From Arthrobacter sp. 9V (GTDB taxonomy: Bacteria > Actinomycetota > Actinomycetes > Actinomycetales > Micrococcaceae): 64,000 nucleotides of DNA. The position numbers and the translations under genes were made by a program. Within the stretch, counting starts at the first letter, position 1. The number at the start of each line of letters is the position of its first letter. A model generated the notes under the pieces. The model saw only the letters and a program-made list of their open reading frames with translations, had not been told where the DNA came from and did not search any database. The stretch is from contig NZ_LR732912.1 in NCBI RefSeq assembly GCF_902506065.1, positions 1,412,718 through 1,476,717 on the forward strand, written 5' to 3'. Shown in pieces: positions 18,256 to 26,210 of this stretch.

Positions 18256-18801
18256 ATGGCGAAGACTGCGCAACAACCCGTACTGGTGATTATGGGAGTC
18301 TCCGGTTCGGGCAAATCGACAGTAGCCGGCGTACTTGCCGGGAAGCTCGGATGGGACCTTGCCGAAGGCGACGACCTCCATCCCGAGGCGAACGTGGCCA
18401 AGATGCAGTCCGGGCAGGCCCTCAGTGATGAGGACCGGTGGCCCTGGCTGGGCATCATCTCGGCTTGGATTCAGCAACATGTGGAGTCCGGAACACCGGC
18501 CATCATCACGTGCTCGGCGCTAAAAAAGAAGTACCGCGATGTGCTGCGCGGGGAAGGCGTTGTTTTTGTTTTCCTTCAGGGGAGCAAAGACAAGATCTCG
18601 GATCGCCTTGCCTCCAGGCATGGCCACTTCATGCCACCGTCGCTCTTGGAGTCGCAGTTCGATGCGCTTGAGGAGCCCACAGAGGATGAGAACCACATCT
18701 CCTTGTGTGTCTCCGCTTCGCCGGCCGAAGAAGCTGACGAAGTCATTGAACGGCTGGGTCTGCGGCCTCTTGGGATCGCTACTGAAGAGACCGCCTCGTG
18801 A
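18256..18801 (+). CDS. gntK: Gluconokinase
   Basis: 181-aa kinase that phosphorylates D-gluconate to 6-phosphogluconate, feeding the pentose phosphate and Entner-Doudoroff pathways. The P-loop GVSGSGKST lies near residue 15, followed by EGDDLHPEANVAKM, DEDRWPWL and the CSALKKKYRD segment, all typical of the GntK/IdnK family. The ATG at 18256 is chosen, with GGAAGG 9 nt upstream; a TTG one codon earlier is also possible. The GTG of the permease gene overlaps its TGA stop (GTGA), so the pair is translationally coupled. Confidence 0.94.
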   Translation: MAKTAQQPVLVIMGVSGSGKSTVAGVLAGKLGWDLAEGDDLHPEANVAKMQSGQALSDEDRWPWLGIISAWIQQHVESGTPAIITCSALKKKYRDVLRGEGVVFVFLQGSKDKISDRLASRHGHFMPPSLLESQFDALEEPTEDENHISLCVSASPAEEADEVIERLGLRPLGIATEETAS

Positions 18802-20201
18802 AGGCCTTGGAAACGGCGACGCAGGTACAGGAGTGGACGGCGCACGACACCCAACTCCTCGTGGTCGCAGGGCTGGGCATCGCACTGATTGTTGTGTTGA
18901 TCGCCAAGCTGAAGCTTCACCCGTTCCTGGCGCTGGTTCTGGGTTCGGCCTTTGTGGGGCTGGCTTCAGGCGTTGAACCGGGCAAGGCCATCACCAACTT
19001 CGAGGACGGCGTGGGCGGTGTCCTCAAAGAGGTCGGCCTGCTCATTGCCCTCGGTGCCATGCTCGGGAAACTGCTGGCTGATTCCGGTGGGGCAAACCGG
19101 GTGGTGGATACCCTGCTGGCCAAAGCAAGTGGCAACAAGCTGGTGTGGATGATCACCCTTGTGGCTGTGATCATCGGGTTGCCGATGTTCTTCGAAATCG
19201 GGCTCGTCCTGCTGCTTCCGGTGATCGTCCTGGTGACGCAGCGGTCCAAGATGAAACTGATGCGCATTGCCATCCCGGCGTTGGCCGGACTGTCCGTGCT
19301 GCACGGGCTGGTGCCGCCCCACCCGGGACCACTAATCGCCATCAGCGCGGTCAAAGCGGAACTGGGAACAACACTTGGCCTGGGCATCCTCGTGGCGATC
19401 CCCACGGTCATTATCTGTGGTCCGCTCTTCTCCCGCCTGGCTGCGCGTTGGGTACCTGTTGACGCGCCGGCTGTGGCCGGTGGCATCGACACCCGGCACG
19501 CAGTTGACCTGGGTGAAGTGAAGCGCCAGCCGTCGTTCCTTGTGACGCTGCTGACCACCATCTTCCCCGTAGTGCTCATGCTGTTGAAAGCTTTGGGCGG
19601 CATCATCTGGCCGGACCCTGAAACGGCGCCTGCAATCAGGATCTTCTTCGACTTTGTGGGCCAGCCTCTGGTGGCCATGACGTTGGCGGTTCTCCTGGCG
19701 ATCGTGACGTTCGGATACGCCGTGGGGTTCACGGGCAGCCGGATCACGGTCAAGCTGGGTGAAAGCCTGGGGCCCATCGCCGCAATCCTCCTGATTGTGG
19801 GGGCCGGCGGTGGTTTCAAGCAGACGTTGATCGGTGCCGGTGTGGGCGATGCCGTCAAGAAATGGGCCGAAGGTGCCAACATGTCAGTCCTGGTGCTTGG
19901 CTTCATCGTGGCGGTAGCCCTGCGCCTTGCTACGGGATCAGCGACTGTGGCCACTGTGACGGCGGCGGGCATCGTGGCGCCGCTTGCAAGCAGCCTGAGC
20001 CCGACGCACGCGGCCCTGCTGGCTTTGGCAATAGGCGCAGGTTCCTTGTTCCTGTCCCACGTCAACGACGCCGGATTCTGGCTGGTCAAGGAACTGTTCG
20101 GGCTCACTGTTGGGCAGACCTTCAAGACCTGGTCCGTGATGGAGACACTGATCTCCGTGGTGGGCTTCGGCTTCGTGATGCTTCTTTCGCTGGTGTTGTA
20201 G
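18798..20201 (+). CDS. gntP: Gluconate:H+ symporter (GntP family)
   Basis: 467-aa permease of the GntP family with a dozen or more hydrophobic helices. Family motifs include the PPHPGPL segment following VLHGLV, the internal IGLPMFFEIGLVLLLPV and near the end SHVNDAGFWLVKE. It imports gluconate or a related aldonate together with a proton and supplies the kinase encoded just upstream. The start is GTG, overlapping the kinase stop. Its downstream terminator is interrupted by a transposon remnant. Confidence 0.93.
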   Translation: MKALETATQVQEWTAHDTQLLVVAGLGIALIVVLIAKLKLHPFLALVLGSAFVGLASGVEPGKAITNFEDGVGGVLKEVGLLIALGAMLGKLLADSGGANRVVDTLLAKASGNKLVWMITLVAVIIGLPMFFEIGLVLLLPVIVLVTQRSKMKLMRIAIPALAGLSVLHGLVPPHPGPLIAISAVKAELGTTLGLGILVAIPTVIICGPLFSRLAARWVPVDAPAVAGGIDTRHAVDLGEVKRQPSFLVTLLTTIFPVVLMLLKALGGIIWPDPETAPAIRIFFDFVGQPLVAMTLAVLLAIVTFGYAVGFTGSRITVKLGESLGPIAAILLIVGAGGGFKQTLIGAGVGDAVKKWAEGANMSVLVLGFIVAVALRLATGSATVATVTAAGIVAPLASSLSPTHAALLALAIGAGSLFLSHVNDAGFWLVKELFGLTVGQTFKTWSVMETLISVVGFGFVMLLSLVL

Positions 20202-20257
20202 CTGCCCAAAGCAACCCAAACGTACGACGGCGGCCGTCCCACCCAAGGGGGGCGGTT

Positions 20258-20507
20258 TCTAGTGGTCGTTGCAACACTGCTGGTGTTATGTGGTCATTAG
20301 TAGATCACGCAGACGCTCGGCTGGGGTATCCCAGTCGAGCGTTTTGCGTGGGCGGCCGTTGAGTTCCTGGGCGACAAGCCCTGAAGAAAGCCTCCCTCTG
20401 CTCAGGGGTAGATCTCGCAAACTTCCGGGACTCCGAGGAAACATCGCTTAAATGCGGCACGGTCGTTGCAACTCCCAAAAATCTAGGGTGTTGCAACGAC
20501 CGCTAGA
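20258..20507 (-). mobile_element. IS30-family internal-deletion derivative (MITE-like)
   Basis: A 250-bp element bounded by 20-bp terminal inverted repeats (20258-20277 and 20488-20507, 19 of 20 matching) that contain GGTCGTTGCAACAC. On the minus strand it encodes the C-terminal end of an IS30-type transposase, VAQELNGRPRKTLDWDTPAE followed by RLRDLLMTT and a stop at 20286. Just upstream, in another frame, lies TPEQREAFFRA, which resembles the N-terminus of actinobacterial IS30 transposases. The middle of the gene is missing and the two parts are out of frame, so it cannot move itself. A further copy of GGTCGTTGCAAC at 20461 makes a hairpin at the right end. Confidence 0.75.
20286..20460 (-). 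pseudogene. Remnant of IS30-family transposase
   Basis: Two fragments of one transposase gene on the minus strand: a short N-terminal piece (about 20-29 codons) and the last ~29 codons, joined out of frame near 20375. The C-terminal piece is diagnostic of IS30 (ELNGRPRKTL then WDTPAERL). The N-terminal assignment rests on recalled family resemblance and is less certain. No DDE catalytic core remains. Confidence 0.7.
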
Positions 20508-20545
20508 ACCCAAGGGGGACGGCCGCCGTCGTACGTCGTTGGGAG

Positions 20546-21376
20546 TCAGGCGCTGAGCCCGACCACCAGCACCGGGTCCGTGGTCGGGGCGCTTGAACCG
20601 CCGGTGGGCTCCACGGTGATGGCTACGGACGAAGCTGTAGACAGGCCCTTTACCACCGCCGGCTTGGAGAGTGTTTCAGCATCCATGGTGCCCTGCGGTA
20701 CCGGGGCGGAACCGTCCTTGGGGAGGGTCCACAACTGGTAGACCTTGCCATCGGGCGCAGGTGCAACGCCGTCCATCAGAACCACAAAGGAATCCTTGGC
20801 CGATGATGCGGAGATGGTGGCCGTACCACCACCTGGAACAGGAGCAGACTTTTTCTGGACGTCCTGCGCCTGGAGCACCTGGTTGACCGGGTCATTCTGC
20901 GAGGAGACGTAGGCTCCCACGCCGATGCCGCCGAGTGCGATGACAGCCGCAGCGGCTGCCCCGACGATCCACCGGCGTGCGCCACCGGCGCGCGTACGTT
21001 CTTCACGCTTGGCCCTGGCAACGGCGAGGTCGTCGACGGCGGGAGCCGCCACCCGGGCGGTCGACGGCTCTGCAGCGGGTTGGGCTGCATCCCGGGCGAT
21101 GTGCTCCATGATGTTCTCCAGGAGGGCGGCCGGCGGCGCTTCTTCGGGGGCGAAGCTGACGGCGAGAGTCTCGCGGGCTTCGCGAACACGCTCCAGGAAT
21201 TCAGGACCTTCCGGGGCGTCCTTGACGTAGCGGTCAATCATGGCTCGTTCGTCGTCACTCACAGCGTCCAAGGCATAGATTTCCGCCAGTTCGAGCACAC
21301 GGCCCTCGGCAAGGTCTGTAGCGATGTCGTTGGCAAACATTCTGCGGATAAAGCCTCCACTGGTGTTTTCACTCAT
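20546..21376 (-). CDS. rskA: Anti-sigma-K factor RskA family
   Basis: 276-aa single-pass membrane anti-sigma factor. The cytoplasmic N-terminal half carries the sigma-binding helices (AEIYALDAVSDDERAMIDRY). One transmembrane helix (WIVGAAAAAVIALGGIGVGAY) follows at about residues 135-155, and the C-terminal half is the RskA extracytoplasmic domain (SFVVLMDGVAPAPDGKVYQL, ending TDPVLVVGLSA). It should hold SigK inactive at the membrane until regulated proteolysis. The ATG lies 1 nt after the sigK stop (TGATATG), so the pair is translationally coupled. Confidence 0.92.
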   Translation of the reverse strand: MSENTSGGFIRRMFANDIATDLAEGRVLELAEIYALDAVSDDERAMIDRYVKDAPEGPEFLERVREARETLAVSFAPEEAPPAALLENIMEHIARDAAQPAAEPSTARVAAPAVDDLAVARAKREERTRAGGARRWIVGAAAAAVIALGGIGVGAYVSSQNDPVNQVLQAQDVQKKSAPVPGGGTATISASSAKDSFVVLMDGVAPAPDGKVYQLWTLPKDGSAPVPQGTMDAETLSKPAVVKGLSTASSVAITVEPTGGSSAPTTDPVLVVGLSA

Positions 21377-21377
21377 A

Positions 21378-21983
21378 TCAACCCACCCCCAGGCATGTCT
21401 TCAGGCGCAGCAGCCCGTCACGGATGCGCGACTTGATGGTGGGGACCGCCGCACCGAGGTGCTCGGCAACTTCCCGATACGTCAATCCGCCGTAATACGC
21501 GAGGCGGACAGATTCGCGTTGTGTGTCCGTCAGCGTACCGAGGCACCGGCTGACAGCTTCGGCTTCAAGATTGGTATCGGCTTCCTCCGCCACCAGGTCA
21601 CGGTCCAAGTCCTGGCTGGCTGCACCGTACTTTGCTTCACGGTCAGTTGCCGCTTGTACGGTCCGGACGCGATCGATGGCCCGCCGGTGGGCGATGGTCA
21701 TCAGCCAAGCCAGCGGGGTCCCAGCGGCGCGGTCAAACTTGGCAGCGCCCTGCCAGACCTGGATGTAAACCTCTTGGGTGGCGTCCTCGCTGAGGTCAGG
21801 GTCTATGAGGACGCGTCTGGCCATGCCGAAGACGCGCCGGGAAGTCAGCTGGTAGAACTCGGCGAAAGCCTGCTGGTCGCCTGCTGCCACTTGTTCGAGC
21901 AAGCCAGTCAGCTGCGAGTTCAGATCAGTCGCAGAGCCGGTAGCTTCGAAGACCGGGGGGCCGGGATTGTTGGGGATGTCCAT
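21378..21983 (-). CDS. sigK: ECF RNA polymerase sigma factor SigK
   Basis: 201-aa ECF sigma factor. Region 2 reads QAFAEFYQLTSRRVFGMARR and includes the DATQEVYIQVWQ motif; region 4 includes LTDTQRESVRLAYYGGLTYREVA and VPTIKSRIRDGLLRL. The match to SigK and the coupled rskA identify it; SigK regulons elsewhere cover secreted and redox-related proteins. The ATG at 21983 gives a length close to other SigK proteins. However, a GTG at 22094 has a better ribosome site (GAGGGAG, 5 nt spacing) and would add 37 residues of unusual composition, so the start is uncertain. Confidence 0.9.
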   Translation of the reverse strand: MDIPNNPGPPVFEATGSATDLNSQLTGLLEQVAAGDQQAFAEFYQLTSRRVFGMARRVLIDPDLSEDATQEVYIQVWQGAAKFDRAAGTPLAWLMTIAHRRAIDRVRTVQAATDREAKYGAASQDLDRDLVAEEADTNLEAEAVSRCLGTLTDTQRESVRLAYYGGLTYREVAEHLGAAVPTIKSRIRDGLLRLKTCLGVG

Positions 21984-22171
21984 CACCGTCCAGCATATGT
22001 CGTCCCGTTTGAAACCGGCAGCATCACGGGATTGCGTCGACGGCGCGGCGGTGCAGCGGCTTGCCGTCATCACCCTGGTTTGCAGCGCGCTCACGTAGGC
22101 TCCCTCAACGAATCTCCAAGGCAGGAGTTGTCCTGCATAAGGTATTCGGTGCTGCCGCGCCGTTGGATGGG

Positions 22172-22639
22172 CTAGACCTTGGCGCCGGCAAAACCGTTCT
22201 GTCGCCAGGCTTCAAAGACCGCGATGGAGGCAGCGTTGGCCAGGTTGAGCGAGCGCAGTGAGGGTCTCATGGGGAGGCGGACACGGGCGGTGACGTGTGG
22301 ATCCTGCTTGAGCCAGTCCGGCAGGCCTACGGATTCGGGTCCGAACATCAGGACGTCGCCCTCGCGGTAGCTGATGTCCGTGTAGGAGGTCTCGCCGTCG
22401 GAGGTGTAGGCAAAAACCCGTTCCGGCTTGAGGGCAGCCCACGCGGCGTCGATGTCTTTATGGACAGTGACTACGGCCAGGTCGTGGTAATCGAGCCCGG
22501 CGCGACGCAGCTTGGCATCGGAAAAATCAAAGCCGAGGGGCTCTACCAAATGAAGTTCGGCCCCGGTAATGGCGGCCAAACGGATGGCATTGCCCGTATT
22601 GCCCGGGATTTCTGGAGTGTGGAAGAGGATGCGGAACAC
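22172..22639 (-). CDS. trmL: tRNA (cytidine/uridine-34-2'-O)-methyltransferase TrmL
   Basis: 155-aa SPOUT (TrmH/SpoU) methyltransferase that 2'-O-methylates the wobble nucleotide of leucine tRNAs using S-adenosylmethionine. The three SPOUT motifs are clear: PEIPGNTGNAIRLAA near the start, LMFGPESVGLP, and RSLNLANAASIAVFEAWRQ at the C-terminus, which forms the trefoil knot. The length fits TrmL. It lies upstream of sigK on the same strand, with a gap of over 70 bp. Confidence 0.93.
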   Translation of the reverse strand: MFRILFHTPEIPGNTGNAIRLAAITGAELHLVEPLGFDFSDAKLRRAGLDYHDLAVVTVHKDIDAAWAALKPERVFAYTSDGETSYTDISYREGDVLMFGPESVGLPDWLKQDPHVTARVRLPMRPSLRSLNLANAASIAVFEAWRQNGFAGAKV

Positions 22640-22690
22640 TGTCCCATCTTAGTCAGCCCCGTGCGGGCCGGCCGCTGCATCGAGGTGGAT

Positions 22691-23635
22691 CTAGTGCATT
22701 CCGCGAAGGAGTCTCGCCAGGACAGGCACTACTACGGTGTTTGGCGCGGGCCCTGAGCTGAGGAAATGCTTGAGTCCCCTTACCAGCCCTGCGGCGTTAA
22801 CTACTTCCACCGAATTGTTCCCCGACTGGCCCTTGCCGTATTGGTCAATGACAGGTTCGTGAAGATTTCCGTCAGGACTGTGCAGGACCACCCAGCCGGT
22901 GACATTGAGTTCGGGAAAGAGGTCCTGCATATGCCGGACGATGTGGGCGAGCTGGGGAGGCGCCACCGAACGCCCGCCATGCCGCAGCGAATGGCCGTCC
23001 CAGGCGTAAGCGCCTTTGGGCAGGAGCATGGAACCCACCAATGCCAGCCGGTAGCCGGACAGGACAGCGTGGTCTATGTGGTTGTTGTCCGACGGCGAAC
23101 GCAACCCGTTGATCAGCCGGGCTGCGGGTATGGCGGTCAGGACTTGCCGGCTGATGAGCTGAACTGTGCGCATTTCCCGCTGGATGCGGGCCTCGGCGCC
23201 GAATATGCCGCGTTTGCGGGGGAGGCCGTGGACTTGTTGGGCTGCTTCCTCCGCCGGGATGAGCGGAACCTCGTTGGGGTCCTCGAAGGCAGGAACATAG
23301 ACTGCAGGATCGCCTGCTGTGTTGCGCTGGGCCCGGGGTTTTTTGATGTTTGTTGTGGCGGAGGGACCCGGCGCGGGAGTGCCTGTGTAATCGCCGGGCC
23401 GCGGCTGGCTCACATCCGAGGAGCCGCGCGCGTACCTGCGGTCGTAGTCGGCCCTGCGTTGGGGATCAATGAGAGTTTCGTATGCGAGGGTTACGCGTCG
23501 GAACATCTCCGGTTCTCCGCCGTGATCAGGATGGGCTTTCCGGGCAGCCTTGCGGTAGGCCACTTTGATCTCTTTGTCCGTAGCGGTGACGGAGACGCGG
23601 AGAACCTGATAGTGCGAACTGCTGCCCTCGGCCAA
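22691..23635 (-). CDS. J-domain protein with unassigned C-terminal region
   Basis: 314-aa protein. The first ~70 residues form a J domain (HYQVLRVSVTATDKEIKVAY then an HPD tripeptide in KAHPDHGG), which would stimulate DnaK ATPase. The remainder lacks the Gly/Phe region, zinc fingers and CTDs of DnaJ, so it is a class C type with an uncharacterised C-terminal domain of mixed alpha/beta character. A TTG at 23635 is preferred, with GAGAAGGG about 6 nt upstream; an ATG at 23668 is an alternative. It is transcribed divergently from the lipid-kinase gene. Confidence 0.8.
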   Translation of the reverse strand: MAEGSSSHYQVLRVSVTATDKEIKVAYRKAARKAHPDHGGEPEMFRRVTLAYETLIDPQRRADYDRRYARGSSDVSQPRPGDYTGTPAPGPSATTNIKKPRAQRNTAGDPAVYVPAFEDPNEVPLIPAEEAAQQVHGLPRKRGIFGAEARIQREMRTVQLISRQVLTAIPAARLINGLRSPSDNNHIDHAVLSGYRLALVGSMLLPKGAYAWDGHSLRHGGRSVAPPQLAHIVRHMQDLFPELNVTGWVVLHSPDGNLHEPVIDQYGKGQSGNNSVEVVNAAGLVRGLKHFLSSGPAPNTVVVPVLARLLRGMH

Positions 23636-23742
23636 GCACGGGCCCTTCTCTATGATGTGGTCGCGCATCTGGAGAGGCGCGGTACTGGCAAGTTTATCCA
23701 GCCATTATGTGAACGTCGGTAACGGGGTGCGTGGTTCCCGCT

Positions 23743-23750
23743 GGCATAAT
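23743..23750 (+). promoter_or_regulatory. Extended -10 promoter giving a leaderless lipid-kinase transcript
   Basis: TGGCATAAT ends 7 nt before the GTG at 23758. That spacing would start transcription at or next to the start codon, and no ribosome site precedes the gene. Leaderless mRNAs are common in Actinobacteria. Confidence 0.5.
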
Positions 23751-23757
23751 TCGAGCT

Positions 23758-24684
23758 GTGAAACCTCCGGCGGCCGAGAACCCTTCCGGCACGCCGATGA
23801 AGATCGCCGTTGCCATCAATCCTGCAGCCTCTTTTGGCGGTGCGCGCCCCGCCGGGCACCAGGCCGTAGCGCACATCCGCGCCGCGGGCCGGGACGTCGT
23901 CGTGCTTGAAGCGGAAAGCTATGGCGCCCTGCGCAGTTCCGTGGAGCGGACACTGGCAGAAGGGGTGGATGCCTTGGTAGTGGTGGGGGGTGATGGCATG
24001 GTTCATCTGGGTGTCAATGCGCTCGCGGGTCTGCAGATTCCGCTGGGTATTGTTCCCGCAGGGACCGGCAATGATGTGGCACGGCTCTTGGGTTTGCCGC
24101 TGAACGACACCGCGGCCGCGTGCCGCCATTTGCTGGGTGCGTTGAAAACCGGCGGGCGCAAAATCGACGCGGGCAGGGTTACCGCAGGTGGCCGGAATAC
24201 GTACTTCGCCGGTGTCCTGTCTGCCGGGTTTGATGCCGCCGTCAATGAACGGGCGAACTCGTGGAGCTGGCCCCGCGGGAAGAGTCGCTACAACCTGGCC
24301 ATGCTCAGGGAGCTGGGCTCTTTCCGGCCGATCACTTACACCGTCACTGCCGACGACGTGACGTGGAGCCAGCCCGCTTTGCTGATCTCGGTAGCAAATG
24401 GGCAGTCCATTGGCGGAGGCATGAAGATCACCCCTGAGGCTGTGCCCGATGACGGCTGGCTGGACATGTTTGTAGTGAAGCCTCTGACCAGGTTGCGTTT
24501 TCTTGCCGTGTTTCCCAAGGTTTTCGCAGGGAAGCACACCAGCCATCCTGCGGTGGAGATCAGGCGCGTCCGTAGAGTGCATTTGGAGGCGCCCGGGGTA
24601 GTGGCCTATGCGGACGGCGAGCGCATAGCTGAATTGCCGGTGGACGTGGAGGTTGTTCCTGCAGGTTTGTGGGTTCTCGCCTAG
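23758..24684 (+). CDS. Diacylglycerol kinase / lipid kinase family protein (YegS/DgkB-like)
   Basis: 308-aa DAGK-catalytic-domain protein. The nucleotide-binding motif GGDGMVHLGVNAL (GGDGT-like) lies near residue 80, followed by GIVPAGTGNDVARLLGLPL, the other family hallmark. The C-terminal part contains PDDGWLDMFVVKPLTRL and FAGKHTSHPAV. Members phosphorylate diacylglycerol or related lipids and recycle lipid intermediates. The GTG at 23758 suits a leaderless transcript; an ATG at 23797, where conserved sequence begins, is an alternative. It is likely cytosolic or membrane-associated. Confidence 0.9.
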   Translation: MKPPAAENPSGTPMKIAVAINPAASFGGARPAGHQAVAHIRAAGRDVVVLEAESYGALRSSVERTLAEGVDALVVVGGDGMVHLGVNALAGLQIPLGIVPAGTGNDVARLLGLPLNDTAAACRHLLGALKTGGRKIDAGRVTAGGRNTYFAGVLSAGFDAAVNERANSWSWPRGKSRYNLAMLRELGSFRPITYTVTADDVTWSQPALLISVANGQSIGGGMKITPEAVPDDGWLDMFVVKPLTRLRFLAVFPKVFAGKHTSHPAVEIRRVRRVHLEAPGVVAYADGERIAELPVDVEVVPAGLWVLA

Positions 24685-24735
24685 CGGGCAGCTAGACTCG
24701 TTCGCGGTGACAGGGCCAGAGGGCAAGGAGACTTA

Positions 24736-25407
24736 GTGGCGAGCAACGTTCGACGACGATTGGCCGGCTTTGTTGCCACCGGAGCTGCTGGTGTTTTGTT
24801 GGCTGGCTGCAGCATTAATGTTCCTGATCCTGCTGCGCCTAAGCCGTCGCCGACGGAATCTACGCTGTCAACTCCCACCATTACTCCGGGTCACGACGCG
24901 GCGGCGGTTGCTGCGAAGGACTTGCCGCTTGCGGCAGGGGGCACTTTGGCGCCGGGGGATCCCGTGACGGTCTCCACGCGGTTGGAGGAAGTTCCTGGGT
25001 GGTCGGTGTTTCACTCGGCACTGCAGGGCGAAAACAGGTACAAGAAGACTGACGGGTGCACGCTCGCAGTCCGGGTCAGTGTTAATCAGGGCCCTCTGGT
25101 GGTGGCAGGCGATGACGCAGCGTCGACCAAGGAACTATTCGCCTACCTTAATGCTGGTGCGCTGGACGGTCTGAAGCCGGCATCGTTGCGTTGGGGAGAA
25201 GGATCCGACAAACCGCAGCACAGCGTGGAGTTCCTAAGCTTGGAATCTTCGGCAACATCCGGTGGTAAACCGGCGATTGTCCTGGCTAGGTTATTCAGTG
25301 CCCCCGCGTCCTCGGTGTATGTCTCCTTGTCGTGCCCGAATGATGCTGCCTTGACCGCTGCGCGTGCAGAGGTGTTGGCCCGGCTTGTGGTTGTCCCGCC
25401 GTCCTGA
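24736..25407 (+). CDS. Putative lipoprotein of unknown function
   Basis: 223-aa protein with a lipoprotein signal peptide: a basic NVRRRLAG start, a hydrophobic stretch and the lipobox LLAGC with Cys25. A Pro/Ser/Thr-rich linker (PDPAAPKPSPTES) follows. The mature domain has two well-spaced cysteines (DGCTLAVRV and LSCPNDAA), which may form a disulfide outside the membrane. I do not recognise the domain. GTG at 24736 has AAGGAGAC 4-5 nt upstream, and a TAGACT at 24692 may be its -10 box. Confidence 0.85.
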   Translation: MASNVRRRLAGFVATGAAGVLLAGCSINVPDPAAPKPSPTESTLSTPTITPGHDAAAVAAKDLPLAAGGTLAPGDPVTVSTRLEEVPGWSVFHSALQGENRYKKTDGCTLAVRVSVNQGPLVVAGDDAASTKELFAYLNAGALDGLKPASLRWGEGSDKPQHSVEFLSLESSATSGGKPAIVLARLFSAPASSVYVSLSCPNDAALTAARAEVLARLVVVPPS

Positions 25408-25430
25408 TCGCTGCAGAAAGCGGCTACGGG

Positions 25431-25456
25431 CTAAAGAAGTAATTCTTGTTTTTAGA
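25431..25456 (+). promoter_or_regulatory. Shared operator candidate, copy upstream of the HTH regulator
   Basis: 26-bp element with the blocks CTAAAG, AATT, TTG and TTTTAGA at fixed spacing. It matches the element upstream of the flavoprotein reductase (28697-28722, minus strand) at 20 of 26 positions. CTAAA and TTTAG form the outer arms of a dyad. It ends 14 nt before the regulator's start codon and overlaps a possible -10 box TAGAGT, so a bound protein would block transcription. Confidence 0.6.
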
Positions 25457-25470
25457 GTTACCGTGGATGC

Positions 25471-26151
25471 ATGGGCACCTTTGACCTCCCGTGGATCCGG
25501 AAACTCGCAGCGGCCGCTTCCTTGAACGATGAGAACCGCCGAAAGCTATACGGATACGTTGTGGCAGCGGGATACGCGGTGGGTCGGGACGAAGCTGCCT
25601 CAGTGTTGGAGCTTCCCCGGAGTTCGGTGTCCTTCCACTTGGACCGCATGGTTGACGACGGACTGCTGCAGGTGGAGTTCAGGAAGTCACCCGGGAGATC
25701 AGGACCAGGATCCGGGAGGCCATCGAAGCTGTACTGCCCGGTGGTGGACGAGATTGGAGTCTCCTTCCCTGAGAGGCATTATGACCTTGCGGGCCACATC
25801 ATGGCAGCTGCCCTCAAACGCGCCGGCGATGGCGCGCCGGTAGCGGCAGCCCTGCAAGAGGTCGCTGCAGCCAAAGGAAGCGAGCTGGGAAGGCCTGACG
25901 ATTTTCCGGGAGTGCTCAGGGATCTCGGATACCAACCCGTGTCCGACACCTCCGGGGGATACCGGCTGCTCAATTGCCCGTTCCACCGGTTGTCGCAGGA
26001 CCACAGGGAAGTAGTCTGCGCCATGAACGGCGCGTTCCTGGCCGGAGCTGCGAGGGCCTCCGGACTCAGCGCCGACGTTGTGGTGCCGGTCCCGGACCAT
26101 GGCCCGGGCCATTGTTGCGCGCGCATCACCAGCCTCAATCAGGACTCCTGA
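25471..26151 (+). CDS. Cysteine-rich winged-helix transcriptional regulator (SufR/ArsR-like)
   Basis: 226-aa DNA-binding protein. The N-terminal winged helix (residues ~20-90) contains DEAASVLELPRSSVSFHLDR and the wing GSGRPSKLY. The C-terminal domain carries cysteines at 169 (NCPFH), 183 (VVCAMN), 215 and 216 (GHCCARI), a spacing compatible with metal or Fe-S cluster binding as in SufR-type repressors. The cluster is an inference; the cysteines are visible. It stands next to a cysteine desulfurase and shares a putative operator with the reductase gene 3 kb away, which suggests autoregulation and control of that gene. Confidence 0.8.
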   Translation: MGTFDLPWIRKLAAAASLNDENRRKLYGYVVAAGYAVGRDEAASVLELPRSSVSFHLDRMVDDGLLQVEFRKSPGRSGPGSGRPSKLYCPVVDEIGVSFPERHYDLAGHIMAAALKRAGDGAPVAAALQEVAAAKGSELGRPDDFPGVLRDLGYQPVSDTSGGYRLLNCPFHRLSQDHREVVCAMNGAFLAGAARASGLSADVVVPVPDHGPGHCCARITSLNQDS

Positions 26152-26198
26152 GCAGCGAAGGCTCGTGAACACCCGCATGGCCCGAATGACGGCGTCGG

Positions 26199-26204
26199 TA
26201 GAAT
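26199..26204 (+). promoter_or_regulatory. Predicted -10 element of the cysteine desulfurase gene
   Basis: TAGAAT ends 6 nt before the GTG start at 26211, consistent with a leaderless or nearly leaderless transcript. AAGAGG in the same stretch could instead act as a close ribosome site. Confidence 0.4.
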
Positions 26205-26210
26205 AAGAGG

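Larger units (their letters stand above)
20220..20536. repeat. Perfect 21-bp inverted repeat, probably a terminator split by an insertion
   Basis: The arm at 20220-20240 (ACGTACGACGGCGGCCGTCCC without its first base is 20 nt) is exactly complementary to 20516-20536, 21 of 21. Such a stem between the convergent gntP and rskA genes would make an ideal bidirectional terminator, but the arms are now 275 bp apart. ACCCAAGGGGG occurs at both 20241-20251 and 20508-20518, just inside the arms. Confidence 0.8.
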
